64,000 nucleotides of DNA from an uncultured Stenotrophomonas sp. (GCA_913775725.1 CAJYNG010000017.1:1-64000); one strand, 5' to 3'. Positions 47,717 through 60,615 are shown, numbered from the stretch's first letter. Notes: a model not told the origin generated them from the sequence alone. A program made the numbers and translations.

Positions 47717-48580
47717 TCAGAGCAGCGACGACAGGATCGGAATCGAAGCGCGCGGGCGCTTGCCTACTTCTTCGATCAGGCGCTGCGCGGCATGGCGGTA
47801 GGCCTGCGCCGGGACCGAATCGGGCTGCGCCACAGTGATCGGCGTACCGGCGTCGCCCTGCTCACGGATGCCGATCTGCAGCGGCAGCGAACCCAGCAGC
47901 GGCACACCGTACTGCGCGGCCATGCGCTCGCCACCGCCCTCGCCGAACAGGTGCTCGACGTGACCACAGTTGCTGCAGGTGTGCACCGCCATGTTCTCGA
48001 CGATGCCCAGCACCGGCACTTCGACCTTCTCGAACATCTTCAGCGCCTTCTTCGCATCCAGCGTGGCGATGTCCTGCGGCGTGGTGACGATCACCGCACC
48101 GGCCAGCGGAATCTTCTGGGTCAGGGTCAGCTGGATGTCACCGGTACCCGGCGGCAGGTCGATCAGCAGGAAGTCCAGGTCGTCCCACAGGGTATCGTTG
48201 AACAGCTGGGTCATCGCCGAGGTGGCCATCGGCCCACGCCAGATCATCGGCGTGTCCTCTTCAATCAGGTAGCCGATCGACATCGTATCCACACCGAACG
48301 CACGCAGCGGCTCAATGCTCTTGTTGTCGGGGCTTTCCGGGCGGCCAGACAGGCCCAGCATGGCCGGCACGCTTGGACCGTAGATGTCCGCATCGAGTAC
48401 GCCTACGCGTGCACCGAGCTGCTGCAGCGCCACTGCCAGGTTCACCGACGTGGTGGACTTGCCGACACCGCCCTTGCCCGATCCAACCGCGATCACGTTG
48501 CGGATGCGCGCATGTGGCGTGAGTCCCTTCTGGACCTGGCTGGCATGGGGACGGCGGGGAGAACTGTTCACAACGAGCAC
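47717..48580 (-). CDS. apbC: Iron-sulfur cluster carrier protein Mrp/ApbC
   Basis: A 287-aa P-loop ATPase (Mrp/NBP35 family) that carries and transfers Fe-S clusters. Deviant Walker A GKGGVGKSTTSVNLA near residues 35-49, LIDLPPGTGD, and the cluster-binding CSNC pair near residue 203 (HTCSNCGHVEHLF). The N-terminal MIP18-like domain of longer homologues is absent or very short. The GTG at 48580 is taken; a GTG at 48571 is also possible. It lies between two receptor genes but on the opposite strand, so it is probably unrelated to them. Confidence 0.9.
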   Translation of the reverse strand: MLVVNSSPRRPHASQVQKGLTPHARIRNVIAVGSGKGGVGKSTTSVNLAVALQQLGARVGVLDADIYGPSVPAMLGLSGRPESPDNKSIEPLRAFGVDTMSIGYLIEEDTPMIWRGPMATSAMTQLFNDTLWDDLDFLLIDLPPGTGDIQLTLTQKIPLAGAVIVTTPQDIATLDAKKALKMFEKVEVPVLGIVENMAVHTCSNCGHVEHLFGEGGGERMAAQYGVPLLGSLPLQIGIREQGDAGTPITVAQPDSVPAQAYRHAAQRLIEEVGKRPRASIPILSSLL

Positions 48581-48668
48581 CGGCGGGGTCAGGGGGATAA
48601 CCCAGCATCATACAAGCTGGACGTAGCCTGACTGAAATTCAGGATTGCTACAGATTCGTGCACAGATT

Positions 48669-48688
48669 GTTAAGTTCATGTTACGTTC
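48669..48688 (+). promoter_or_regulatory. Shared receptor upstream motif, copy 1
   Basis: GTTAAGTTCATGTTACGTTC, 96 bases before the ATG at 48785. Same motif as at 51839 and 55209 (see findings). Confidence 0.6.
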
Positions 48689-48784
48689 GCAGAGCACTGT
48701 TTTGGGCTGCAGGGCTGGCTTTCCAGCGCGCACGATGGCGCATGCGCAGTGCCGTTTTTGTTATTTGCTCTTTATTGGAACTAC

Positions 48785-51592
48785 ATGAACTACGTAAGCA
48801 ACACCGCACGTCGCAGTACGCTCTCCGTCGCCCTGATCACCGCTCTGATGGCCGCCGCCCCGGCAATGGCCCAGGACAAGGCGACCAACCTGGACAAGAT
48901 CACCGTCACCGGTTCGCTGATCCCGCAGACCCAGGTTGAAACCCAGACCCCGGTGATGTCCATCACCTCCGAAGACATCCAGGCACGCGGCTTCACCAGC
49001 GTTGCCGAAGTCCTGCAGCAGTCCTCGCTGACCACCGGCGGCCTGCAGGGCGGCCAGACCTCGGGTGCCTTCACCCAGGGCGCCGAAGCCTCCGGCATGT
49101 TCGGCCTGAACCCGGGCTACACCAAGTACCTGATCAACGGCCGCCCGATGCTTTCGTATCCGGCGCTGTACAACGGCAGCGAGTCGTTCAACAACCTCAG
49201 CGGCATCCCGGTCGACATCGTCGAGCGCATCGAAGTGCTGCCGGGTGGCCAGTCCTCCCTGTACGGTTCGGACGCCATCGCCGGCGTGGTCAACATCATC
49301 CTGAAGGAGCGCATGGACGGCGGTACGATGACCGTCCGTGGCGGCACCTATACTGAAGGTGGCGGCAGCAACCTGCGCATCAGCGGCGCGCATGGCTTCA
49401 CCGCCGTCGACGGCCGCTTCAACGCACTGGTCAACGTCCAGTACGAAAAGGGCAACCCGATCTGGGGTTACCAGCGCGATATCACCCGCCAGAACAACCC
49501 GGTGGGCTTCAGCCCGCAGGCTCCGTCGAATGACTTCCTGGTCACCGGCGGCGGCAAGTACTACATGATGGACCCGAGCCGTTGCGCCAACGTCGCCGGC
49601 CTGTACGACGGCACCACCACCGTCGGCTTCCGTGAAGGCAAGGGCGAATCCTGCGGCTCGATCTACAGCGCGGGCTACAAGACGCTGAAGAATTCCAAGG
49701 ACAGCGGTCAGTTCTACTCGACCATGACCTTTGATGTGAACGACAACCTGCAGCTGTTCGCCGACGTGCTGTACAGCAAGGAAAAGACCGAATTCACCTC
49801 CGGCTCCAGCGCCCTGTGGTGGGGCACGCAGTCCGGCATGGGCGGCTTCTACGACCAGGGCCTGGGCAAGGTCGTGAACCTGCAGCGCGCCTTCGCGCCG
49901 GAAGAAATCGGCGTCGGCGACTACAACAACATCCTCAATGCCGACCGCAGCCGTTCCTACCAGGTCACCCTGGGTGCGAAGGGCATGTTCGGTGACTGGG
50001 ACTACAGCGCCAGCTTCACCCGTGGCGAGTACCGCCTGGACCAGGACCGCTTCGTGCGCTGGAAGGACAAGATCAACGGCTTCTTCGCCGATCGCGTCCT
50101 CGGCCAGGAACTGGGTACCTACGTCGACCCGAATACCGGTGGCAAGTTCGGCATCTACAATCCGAACTATGCGGCGTTCTACTCGCCGATCACCCCGGAA
50201 GAGTTCGGCAGCTTCACCGGCTACGGCACCCATCACAGCAAGACCTGGCAGAACCTGGGTCGTGTGCAGCTGACCAACGGCTCGCTGTTCAGCCTGCCGG
50301 GCGGTGACGCCGGCCTCGCCGTGGTCCTGGAAGGTGGCAGCGAAGGCTGGAACTACTCTCCGAACCAGTCGTTCATCGACGGCAACGTCTGGGGCACCAC
50401 CGCCGTGGCCGGCGCCGGCCACCGCAGCAACTATGCGGTGACGTCCGAACTGCGCATGCCGCTGCACGACATGGTGACCGTCAGCGCCTCGGGCCGCTAT
50501 GACGCCTTCAAGATCGCCGACAGCACTGTCGACAAGGCCACCTACAGCATCGGTGTCGAGTTCCGTCCGCTGGAAAGCCTGCTGTTCCGCGGCAAGTACG
50601 GCACCGCCTTCCGCGCGCCGACCCTGTCCGATGCGTTCCAGGGCATGAGCGGTTCGTACTCGTCCAGCCAGAACGACTACTACCGCTGCAACCAGGCGGG
50701 CTTCGGGCTGAACGACGACCTGTGCCCGTACTACAAGAACACCTCGGTCTACAGCGAAAAGTCCGGCAATCCGGACCTGAAGCCGATCACCGCCGACGTG
50801 TGGAGCGCGGGCGTTGTGTGGGCACCGGTCAGCAACTTCTCGCTGTCGGTTGACTACTACAACTGGAAGATCAAGAACGAGGTCAAGACCCTGAGCAGCG
50901 ACCAGCTGCTGCTGGCCGAGTACGCCTGCGCCACTGGTGCCGTGAACAACACCTCGGCCAGCTGCCAGGATGTTGCCAACTGGATCACCCGTGACAACGC
51001 CGGTGCGATCACCCGGGTCTACACTCCCAAGCTGAACGTGGCCAGCCAGAACCTGGAAGCCGTCGCCGTCAGCGCGAAGTACCAGCAGGACATCGGCCGT
51101 TTCGGCTCGCTGAACTTCTCCGGCAACTACACCAACATGCTGAAGCGTGAGCTGCAGCCGCTGCCGGGTGCCCAGAAGATCGACCTGCTGAGCGATCCGT
51201 ACAACATGTACTACTACGACAACTACGCCAAGGTGCGTGGCGACCTGTCGGTGGCGTGGAACATCGACAAGTTCACCACCACCGTGTACGCGAACTACGT
51301 CGGCAGCACGCCGAACTACGTCGCCTACCTGGGCCGTAGCTACGACTACACCAACCGCTACGGCGCCAAGGCCGGCAAGTGGGGCTCGTACACCACGTAC
51401 AACATGAGCTTCGCCTACCGCGCACAGGAAGATCTGACCCTGTCGCTGATGGTCAACAACGTCTTCAACAAGATGCCGACCGGCCAGCGCTACAGCTACG
51501 AGGGTACCGACGGCTCCCCGTACAACAGCGCCTTCTACAGCATCTACGGCCGTTCCATCCAGGCCCAGATGAAGTACGACTTCGGCAAGTAA
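48785..51592 (+). CDS. TonB-dependent receptor A (tandem paralogue)
   Basis: A 935-aa outer-membrane receptor. Signal peptide about residues 1-30 (ending APAMAQ). TonB-box-like LDKITVTGS, then the plug with SVAEVLQQSSLTTGGLQGG, KYLINGRPMLSYP and VEVLPGGQ-type IEVLPGGQSSLYGSDAIAGV, then the barrel ending IQAMKYDFGK-like strand QAQMKYDFGK. Its N-terminal 200 residues are nearly identical to those of the next receptor. The ATG at 48785 is chosen by signal peptide; a TTG at 48749 is in frame. Ligand unknown; similar receptors in Xanthomonadaceae are thought to import carbohydrates, peptides or siderophores. Confidence 0.92.
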   Translation: MNYVSNTARRSTLSVALITALMAAAPAMAQDKATNLDKITVTGSLIPQTQVETQTPVMSITSEDIQARGFTSVAEVLQQSSLTTGGLQGGQTSGAFTQGAEASGMFGLNPGYTKYLINGRPMLSYPALYNGSESFNNLSGIPVDIVERIEVLPGGQSSLYGSDAIAGVVNIILKERMDGGTMTVRGGTYTEGGGSNLRISGAHGFTAVDGRFNALVNVQYEKGNPIWGYQRDITRQNNPVGFSPQAPSNDFLVTGGGKYYMMDPSRCANVAGLYDGTTTVGFREGKGESCGSIYSAGYKTLKNSKDSGQFYSTMTFDVNDNLQLFADVLYSKEKTEFTSGSSALWWGTQSGMGGFYDQGLGKVVNLQRAFAPEEIGVGDYNNILNADRSRSYQVTLGAKGMFGDWDYSASFTRGEYRLDQDRFVRWKDKINGFFADRVLGQELGTYVDPNTGGKFGIYNPNYAAFYSPITPEEFGSFTGYGTHHSKTWQNLGRVQLTNGSLFSLPGGDAGLAVVLEGGSEGWNYSPNQSFIDGNVWGTTAVAGAGHRSNYAVTSELRMPLHDMVTVSASGRYDAFKIADSTVDKATYSIGVEFRPLESLLFRGKYGTAFRAPTLSDAFQGMSGSYSSSQNDYYRCNQAGFGLNDDLCPYYKNTSVYSEKSGNPDLKPITADVWSAGVVWAPVSNFSLSVDYYNWKIKNEVKTLSSDQLLLAEYACATGAVNNTSASCQDVANWITRDNAGAITRVYTPKLNVASQNLEAVAVSAKYQQDIGRFGSLNFSGNYTNMLKRELQPLPGAQKIDLLSDPYNMYYYDNYAKVRGDLSVAWNIDKFTTTVYANYVGSTPNYVAYLGRSYDYTNRYGAKAGKWGSYTTYNMSFAYRAQEDLTLSLMVNNVFNKMPTGQRYSYEGTDGSPYNSAFYSIYGRSIQAQMKYDFGK

Positions 51593-51625
51593 TCCCGTCG
51601 TTTTCCAGACTTCGTGTCTGGACCA

Positions 51626-51653
51626 GGCCCCGCTTCGGCGGGGCCTTTTTTTT
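51626..51653 (+). terminator. Terminator of receptor A
   Basis: 8-bp stem GGCCCCGC/GCGGGGCC with TTCG loop and eight T, 33 bp after the stop. A second small hairpin CCAGAC/GTCTGG precedes it. Confidence 0.95.
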
Positions 51654-51954
51654 GGCACTGAACAAACCGGAAAATAATCGAATGAATGTCTCGATTATTA
51701 ATCACCCTCATTTGATCGACATTCATTCCGCCACAATCGGCAAAACCAGACAATATCCGCAAGTTATTGTTTTCAAAAACAAGAGCGCGGAATTGTGACG
51801 AAGCCCGTCAACCCCGGTTACAAATCGGCGCATTTCAAATTAAGTGCATGTTAGGTTTCAGCCACCGCGCGCGGCATGAACCGCAGACGCGGGCGAACAG
51901 AAACCGAGCCCCTGGAAGGGAAAACGCGTTCTTACGATCACACGGAGTAATCGC
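51654..51954. other. Control region of receptor B
   Basis: About 300 bp with no gene; AT-rich in its first half (near 51660-51790). It contains the shared receptor motif at 51839-51858 and the ribosome binding site GGAG before the ATG at 51955. Confidence 0.6.
51839..51858 (+). promoter_or_regulatory. Shared receptor upstream motif, copy 2
   Basis: ATTAAGTGCATGTTAGGTTT, 96 bases before the ATG at 51955, exactly the distance seen for receptor A. Confidence 0.6.
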
Positions 51955-54777
51955 ATGTCTCGCAGTCGCTTCTTGTTCTTACGCCACCCGCTCACCAGCG
52001 CCGTGCTCAGCGGCTTGTTCCTTGCCAACGCCAGCACTGCCGCGCTCGCCCAGGAAAACAAGAGCGCCGCCACCAACCTTGACCGCGTCACGGTTACCGG
52101 GTCGCTGATTCCGCAGACGCAGATCGAAAACCAGACGCCGGTGCTGACCATCAGCGCCGAGGCGATCCAGGCGCGCGGCTTCTCCAGCGTCGCTGAAGTG
52201 CTGCAGCAGTCCTCGCTGACCACCGGCGGCCTGCAGGGCGGCCAGACCTCGGCATCGTTCACCCAGGGCGCCGAAGCGGCCGGCATGTTTGGCCTGAATC
52301 CGGGCTACACCAAGTACCTGATCAACGGCCGCCCGATGCTGTCCTACCCCGCGCTGTACAACGGCAGCGATGCGTTCAACAACATCAGTGGCATTCCGAT
52401 CGACATCGTCGACCGCATTGAAGTCCTGCCCGGTGGCCAGTCGTCGCTCTACGGTTCGGATGCGATCGCCGGCGTGGTCAACATCATCCTCAAGGAACGC
52501 ATGGACGGCGGCACGCTGAACGTGCGTGGCGGCGCGTACTCGGATGGTGGCGGCGCCAGTTTCCGCGTGAGCGCTGCCAATGGCTTCAACATCCGCGACG
52601 ACCGCTTCCGCGCACTGGTCAACGTGCAGTACGAAAAGACCAACCCGATCTGGGGCTACCAGCGCGACATCACCACGCAGAACAATCCGCACGGCTATAC
52701 CCGCCAGCTCCCCTCGAATGACTTCCTGGTCTTCGATGCGGAAACTGACGACTTCCTGATGATGGACCCGAACAACTGCGCCGGCGTCGCCGGCCAGTTC
52801 GACGGCACCACCATCCTCGGCACGCGCCGCGCCGGCCAGTCCTGCGGTTCGGCGTTCAGCGCTGGCTACAAGACGATCAAGAACAGCAAGGAAAGCAGCC
52901 AGTTCTATTCGGCACTGACCTACGACGTGAATGACAACCTCCAGCTGTTTGGCGACGTCCTCTACAGCTACGAGACGGTCAAGTACAACGCCGGTGCCGG
53001 CTACAACTATTGGGGCACCGACATCAGCATGGGCCCGTTCTTCGATCAGTCCAGCGGGCGCTACCTGGGGCTGCAGCGCGCGTTCGCCCCCGAAGACATC
53101 GGCGGTGCGGGCTATCGCGACATCATGAACACCGACCGCAGCAAGTCCTACCAGGTCACGCTCGGCGCACGCGGTTCGATCGGCAGCAACTGGGATTACG
53201 AGGCCAGCATCACCCGCGGCGAATACAAGCTCAATGAGCGCAGCTATGCGCGCTGGAACGATCCGATCAACAACTGGTTCGCCGACAACGTGCTGGGCCC
53301 GGTGCTGGGCGAGACCGATGATGGCTACAACATCTACAACCCGAACTGGGGTGCCTTCTATTCCAAACTGCCAGACGGGGCGTTCCAGAGCTTCACCGGT
53401 TTCACCACCAGCCGCAGCCGTACCTGGCAGACCCAGACCCGGGCCCAGCTCACCAACAGTTCGCTGTTCAAGCTGCCCGGTGGCGATGCCGGCTTTGCGG
53501 CAGTGGTCGAGGGCGGTAGTGAAGGCTGGGACTACACCCCGGATGTGCGTCTGACCGACGGCACCGTGTTCGGAACCACCTCCGTGGCCGGCAACGGCCA
53601 CCGCAGCAACTACGCGGTGACCGGCGAACTTCGCCTGCCACTGCACGACATGCTGACGGTGACGGCCTCGGGTCGGTATGACAACTTCAAGATCGCCGGC
53701 CATACCGTCGACAAGCCCACCTACAGTATCGGCGTCGAGTTCCGGCCCTTCGAAAGCCTGCTGGTCCGCGGCAAGTACGGCACCGCGTTCCGAGCACCGT
53801 CCCTGCCAGATGCTTTCCAGGGCAAGAGCGGCTACTACGCCAATGGCTCCAAGGACTACTACCGCTGCGGCCAGCTCGGTTTCGATCCGTCCAACACGGT
53901 GGACTGCCGCTATGGCAGCGTGTCGGTGTTCGGCACACAGTCGGGCAATCCGGCACTGAAGCCGATCACTGCTGATGTGTGGAACGCCGGCCTGGTGTGG
54001 GCGCCGATCAACAATCTGTCGGTGTCGCTGGACTACTACAACTGGAAGATCAAGAACGAGGTCAATACCCTCAGCTCCGACCAGTTGCTGCTGGCCGAGT
54101 ACTACTGCCGCAACGGCCTGACCAACACCGCGGGCGCCACCTGTGACGAGGTGGCCAACTGGGTCACCCGTGACGCCACCGGCGCCCTGGAGGAGATCTA
54201 CACGCCGAAGCTGAACGTGGCGCGCCAGAACCTCGAGGCGCTCACCGCGAGCTTCAAGTACGTGCAGGACATCGGCCGCTTCGGCTCCCTGCAGTTCGCC
54301 AGCAACTACACCAACATGCTCAAGCGCGAACTGCAGCCGCAGCTCAATGATCCGTTCCTGGATCTGCTGGGCAACCCGTACGCGATGTGGGTGTATGACT
54401 CCTACGCCAAGGTCCGCGCCGACGGCTCGATCGGCTGGGCGTTGGACAAGTTCACCACCACCCTGTACTTCAACTACATCGGTCGCACGCCGAACTACAT
54501 GTCCTACCTGGGGCGCGGCTACGACTTTGTCGACCCGACGTCCGGCTACAAGGCCGGCAAGTGGGGCTCGTACACCACCTACAACCTCAGCGTGAGCTAT
54601 CGCGCGATGGACAACCTGACGTTCTCGCTGATGGTCAACAACCTGTTCAACAAGGTGCCGGACAACCAGCAGCACTCCTATGCCGGCAACATCGACGTGC
54701 CGTACAACAACTCCCTGTACAACGCCTACGGACGGGCGATCTATGTGCAGGCGCAGTACGACTTCGGCAGGAAGTAA
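51955..54777 (+). CDS. TonB-dependent receptor B (tandem paralogue)
   Basis: A 940-aa paralogue of the preceding receptor. Signal peptide about residues 1-33 (ending TAALAQ), TonB-box-like LDRVTVTGS, the same plug sequence (SVAEVLQQSSLTTGGLQGG; KYLINGRPMLSYP) and a barrel ending YVQAQYDFGRK. The barrel shows the most divergence, mainly in stretches likely to be extracellular loops, consistent with a changed ligand. The ATG at 51955 has GGAG 9 bases upstream. Confidence 0.92.
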   Translation: MSRSRFLFLRHPLTSAVLSGLFLANASTAALAQENKSAATNLDRVTVTGSLIPQTQIENQTPVLTISAEAIQARGFSSVAEVLQQSSLTTGGLQGGQTSASFTQGAEAAGMFGLNPGYTKYLINGRPMLSYPALYNGSDAFNNISGIPIDIVDRIEVLPGGQSSLYGSDAIAGVVNIILKERMDGGTLNVRGGAYSDGGGASFRVSAANGFNIRDDRFRALVNVQYEKTNPIWGYQRDITTQNNPHGYTRQLPSNDFLVFDAETDDFLMMDPNNCAGVAGQFDGTTILGTRRAGQSCGSAFSAGYKTIKNSKESSQFYSALTYDVNDNLQLFGDVLYSYETVKYNAGAGYNYWGTDISMGPFFDQSSGRYLGLQRAFAPEDIGGAGYRDIMNTDRSKSYQVTLGARGSIGSNWDYEASITRGEYKLNERSYARWNDPINNWFADNVLGPVLGETDDGYNIYNPNWGAFYSKLPDGAFQSFTGFTTSRSRTWQTQTRAQLTNSSLFKLPGGDAGFAAVVEGGSEGWDYTPDVRLTDGTVFGTTSVAGNGHRSNYAVTGELRLPLHDMLTVTASGRYDNFKIAGHTVDKPTYSIGVEFRPFESLLVRGKYGTAFRAPSLPDAFQGKSGYYANGSKDYYRCGQLGFDPSNTVDCRYGSVSVFGTQSGNPALKPITADVWNAGLVWAPINNLSVSLDYYNWKIKNEVNTLSSDQLLLAEYYCRNGLTNTAGATCDEVANWVTRDATGALEEIYTPKLNVARQNLEALTASFKYVQDIGRFGSLQFASNYTNMLKRELQPQLNDPFLDLLGNPYAMWVYDSYAKVRADGSIGWALDKFTTTLYFNYIGRTPNYMSYLGRGYDFVDPTSGYKAGKWGSYTTYNLSVSYRAMDNLTFSLMVNNLFNKVPDNQQHSYAGNIDVPYNNSLYNAYGRAIYVQAQYDFGRK

Positions 54778-54827
54778 TCCCCCCTGTTGAACGCCCGCCT
54801 TGGCGGGGCGTTCCTGCAGATCACCAG

Positions 54828-54852
54828 GACCCCGCTTCGGCGGGGTCTTTTT
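54828..54852 (+). terminator. Terminator of receptor B
   Basis: 8-bp stem GACCCCGC/GCGGGGTC with TTCG loop and TTTTT. Confidence 0.93.
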
Positions 54853-55208
54853 CCATGCAACGGACACCGGCGGGCCGTATGACCGCCTGCCGCATGCCGG
54901 CATCTGCATGCAGCCCCCCCCCGCCTCTGGCCGAGGCCAACGGCCGACCGCGCGGTCACGCCGCCGCCCCTCGAATGGCTGACTGAACGAGCCGTTATGC
55001 GAACCCTTCCATCCTCCTCGGAAGGCATCCTTCGCCGCTTCCCGAGACACCTGTTCGCGCAAAGTTGCGCAGAACTCCACATTCAGCTTTACGTCATCAA
55101 GCTGTGAAGAGAGAATCACAAGTGAGACTAAGTTGCTGTAAATATTGCATTTTTATGTATCTCCCAAGTGAAATCAGAGACATTGCGTGACATTGGCATG
55201 CATTTCTC

Positions 55209-55228
55209 GTTAAGACCGTGTTAGGTTC
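55209..55228 (+). promoter_or_regulatory. Shared receptor upstream motif, copy 3
   Basis: GTTAAGACCGTGTTAGGTTC, 82 bases before the ATG at 55311. Confidence 0.6.
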
Positions 55229-55310
55229 CATGAACAACGCTTGTTATATGAACTCAACCGTAACAAGCGGACGGAACGGCACGCTTCAATTCATTAGGGG
55301 ATCCATCACG

Positions 55311-58298
<2,988 letters not shown>

Positions 58299-58321
58299 TT
58301 CTTCCGGACTTGATGCAACCC

Positions 58322-58353
58322 GCAGACCCGGCTTTTGCCGGGTCTGCTTTTTT
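58322..58353 (+). terminator. Terminator of receptor C
   Basis: 11-bp perfect stem GCAGACCCGGC/GCCGGGTCTGC with TTTT loop and six T. Confidence 0.97.
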
Positions 58354-58471
58354 GTGCCCGTAAAGCCCCCCTTGCGCCCGGCCATGACCTTCGACACCCT
58401 TGCAGGGCAGGCCGGCGGCGTATCGTTCGGCCCACGGCCGTCCTTCGGCCCTTCCCTGACTCACTCGGCCT

Positions 58472-58476
58472 GGAGG
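58472..58476 (+). promoter_or_regulatory. Ribosome binding site GGAGG of the first M13 peptidase
   Basis: GGAGG 8 bases before the GTG at 58485; decides for GTG over longer in-frame extensions. Confidence 0.85.
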
Positions 58477-58484
58477 CCATTCAA

Positions 58485-60587
58485 GTGACCCGTACTCCCA
58501 AGATCGTGCTGCTGACCCTGGCCGTTTCGGCCGCATTGGTTGGCTGCGGCAAGACTGAAGCCCCGGCCAAGGACGCCACCGCCTCCACGCCGGCTGCGAC
58601 CGAAGCCACCCACTACACCCTGGACGAAAGCAAGCTGCCGGCCTACAACGCCTTCAAGCCCAGCGATCTGGATACCACCAAGGACGCCTGCGGCGCCTTC
58701 GGCGACTACGTCAACAGCAAGTGGCTGGCCGCCAATGAAATCCCGGGCGACCGCACCAGCTGGGGCGCCTTCACCATCCTCGACGAGCGCTCGGTGGCCG
58801 TACAGCACCAGCTGGCCGAGCAGGTCGCGCAGGTGAAGAACCCGAACCACATCGAGAAGATTGTCGGTGACCTGTGGGCCACCGGCATGGACGAGGCCAA
58901 GATCAACGCCCAGGGCATCGAGCCGTTGAAGGCCGACCTGACCGCGATCGACGGTCTGCAGGACAAGGCCGCCATCGCCAACTACCTGCGCAGCAGCGCC
59001 GCCAAGGGCGACAACGTCCTGTTCGGCTTCGGCGCCGAAGCCGACTTCAAGAATTCGGCCGTGAACATGGCCTACGCCAGCCAGGGCGGCCTGGGCCTGC
59101 CAGACACCACCTATTACACCGATGCCAAGAATGCCGACAAGCTGAAGGCCTACCAGGCGCACGTCGCCAAGGTGCTGGAACTGTCCGGTGTCGCCGCCGC
59201 TGATGCGGCCAAGCAGGCCGAGGAAGTCGTCAAGTTCGAGACGCGCCTGGCCAAGGCCTCCAAGTCGCGCGTGGAGCTGTCGCGCAACGTCGAGCTGTTC
59301 TACAACCCGGTCACCCTGGCCGACGCCGACAAGCTGACCCCGAACTTCAGCTGGACCGAGTTCTTCAAGTCGCAGGGCGTCGCCGCGCCGGAGAAGTTCT
59401 CGCTGGCCATGCCGGCTTTCCATGAGGAAGTGAGCAAGGCGCTGGGCGACGTCGATCCGTCGGTGTGGCGCGCCTACCTGCGCTTCCACACCGTGGACAG
59501 CGCCTCGCCGTACCTGGCTGACGCCTTCGTGCAGGAGAACTACGAGTTCTACGGCAAGACCCTCAACGGCCAGAAGGAACAGAAGCCGCGCTGGAAGCGC
59601 GTGCTGGGCACCATCGAGAACGATGCCGGTGAAGCCTTCGGCCAGCTGTACGTGAAGGTTGCCTTCTCGCCGGAAGCCAAGGCGAAGATGGAAGAACTGG
59701 TGAAGAACCTGGCCGCCTCGCTGAAGGACCGCATCCAGGGCCTGAGCTGGATGAGCGATGAAACCAAGGCCAAGGCCATCGCCAAGTGGGAAACCTTCAC
59801 CCCGAAGATCGGTTACCCGGACAAGTGGCGTGACTGGGCGGGCCTGCAGACCCAGCGCGACAGCTACCTGGGCAACGTGCGCGCGGCCAGTGAGTTCAAC
59901 TACAAGTTCAACCTGTCCAAGATCGGCAAGCCGGTGGACAAGACCGAATGGGGCATGACCCCGCAGACGGTCAACGCCTACTACAACCCGCTGCAGAACG
60001 AGATCGTGTTCCCGGCCGCCATCCTGCAGCCGCCGTTCTTCGACCCGAAGGCCGACGACGCACTGAACTATGGCGGCATCGGTGCGGTGATCGGCCACGA
60101 AATGACCCACGGTTACGACGACCAGGGCGCACGCTTCGGGCCGACCGGCAACATGGAAGACTGGTGGACCGCCGCTGACAAGAAGAACTTCGAAGGCCTG
60201 ACCGGCAAGCTGGTCAAGCAGTTCGACCAGTACAAGGTCGACGGCCAGGCCGTGAACGGCCACCTGACCCTGGGCGAGAACATCGCCGACCTGGGTGGCC
60301 TGGCTACCGCCTACGACGCGCTGCAGAAGGCCTCCGCCGGCAAGGAAGATGCAAAGGTCGATGGCTTCACCCGCGATCAGCGCTTCTTCTTCAACTGGGC
60401 CACCGTGTGGCGCACCAAGTACACCCCGGAAAACGCCAAGGTCCGCCTGGCAACCGACCCGCACGCTCCGGCGCAGTTCCGTGCCATGGGTGCGCCGTCG
60501 AACCTGCCGACCTTTGCCGCGGCCTTCCAGTGCAAGGCCGGTTCGCCGATGGCCCGCACCGGCGAGCAACAGGTGGTGATCTGGTAA
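58485..60587 (+). CDS. M13 family zinc metallopeptidase (PepO-like), lipoprotein
   Basis: A 700-aa neprilysin-family endopeptidase. The N-terminus VTRTPKIVLLTLAVSAALVGC has a lipobox, so it is anchored in the envelope facing the periplasm. The zinc motif GHEMTH gives His538, Glu539 and His542; the third ligand is in LGENIADLGG near residue 599; NAYYNPLQNEIVFPAAILQP is the substrate-binding signature. The C-terminal CKAGSPM and VVIW are typical. M13 enzymes cut short peptides, which fits a peptide-uptake role with the receptors upstream. GTG start fixed by the GGAGG ribosome binding site. Confidence 0.95.
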   Translation: MTRTPKIVLLTLAVSAALVGCGKTEAPAKDATASTPAATEATHYTLDESKLPAYNAFKPSDLDTTKDACGAFGDYVNSKWLAANEIPGDRTSWGAFTILDERSVAVQHQLAEQVAQVKNPNHIEKIVGDLWATGMDEAKINAQGIEPLKADLTAIDGLQDKAAIANYLRSSAAKGDNVLFGFGAEADFKNSAVNMAYASQGGLGLPDTTYYTDAKNADKLKAYQAHVAKVLELSGVAAADAAKQAEEVVKFETRLAKASKSRVELSRNVELFYNPVTLADADKLTPNFSWTEFFKSQGVAAPEKFSLAMPAFHEEVSKALGDVDPSVWRAYLRFHTVDSASPYLADAFVQENYEFYGKTLNGQKEQKPRWKRVLGTIENDAGEAFGQLYVKVAFSPEAKAKMEELVKNLAASLKDRIQGLSWMSDETKAKAIAKWETFTPKIGYPDKWRDWAGLQTQRDSYLGNVRAASEFNYKFNLSKIGKPVDKTEWGMTPQTVNAYYNPLQNEIVFPAAILQPPFFDPKADDALNYGGIGAVIGHEMTHGYDDQGARFGPTGNMEDWWTAADKKNFEGLTGKLVKQFDQYKVDGQAVNGHLTLGENIADLGGLATAYDALQKASAGKEDAKVDGFTRDQRFFFNWATVWRTKYTPENAKVRLATDPHAPAQFRAMGAPSNLPTFAAAFQCKAGSPMARTGEQQVVIW

Positions 60588-60615
60588 GCCACGGCTGACG
60601 CTGCGGCAGACCTGC

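Larger units (their letters stand above)
54778..55310. other. Control region between receptors B and C
   Basis: No gene in these 530 bp. It holds a small hairpin AACGCCC/GGGCGTT near 54790-54812, the receptor B terminator, a run of nine C near 54914, an AT-rich stretch (55080-55200) and the shared motif at 55209-55228. Confidence 0.6.

Noticed and set aside
51979-55119. 1046-codon minus-strand frame opposite receptor B
   Set aside because: Antisense frame produced by GC-rich codon bias of the receptor gene; no ribosome binding site, signal or known domain. Similar long antisense frames at 48761-51658, 55254-57863, 17885-20476 and 4141-6564 were dropped for the same reason.
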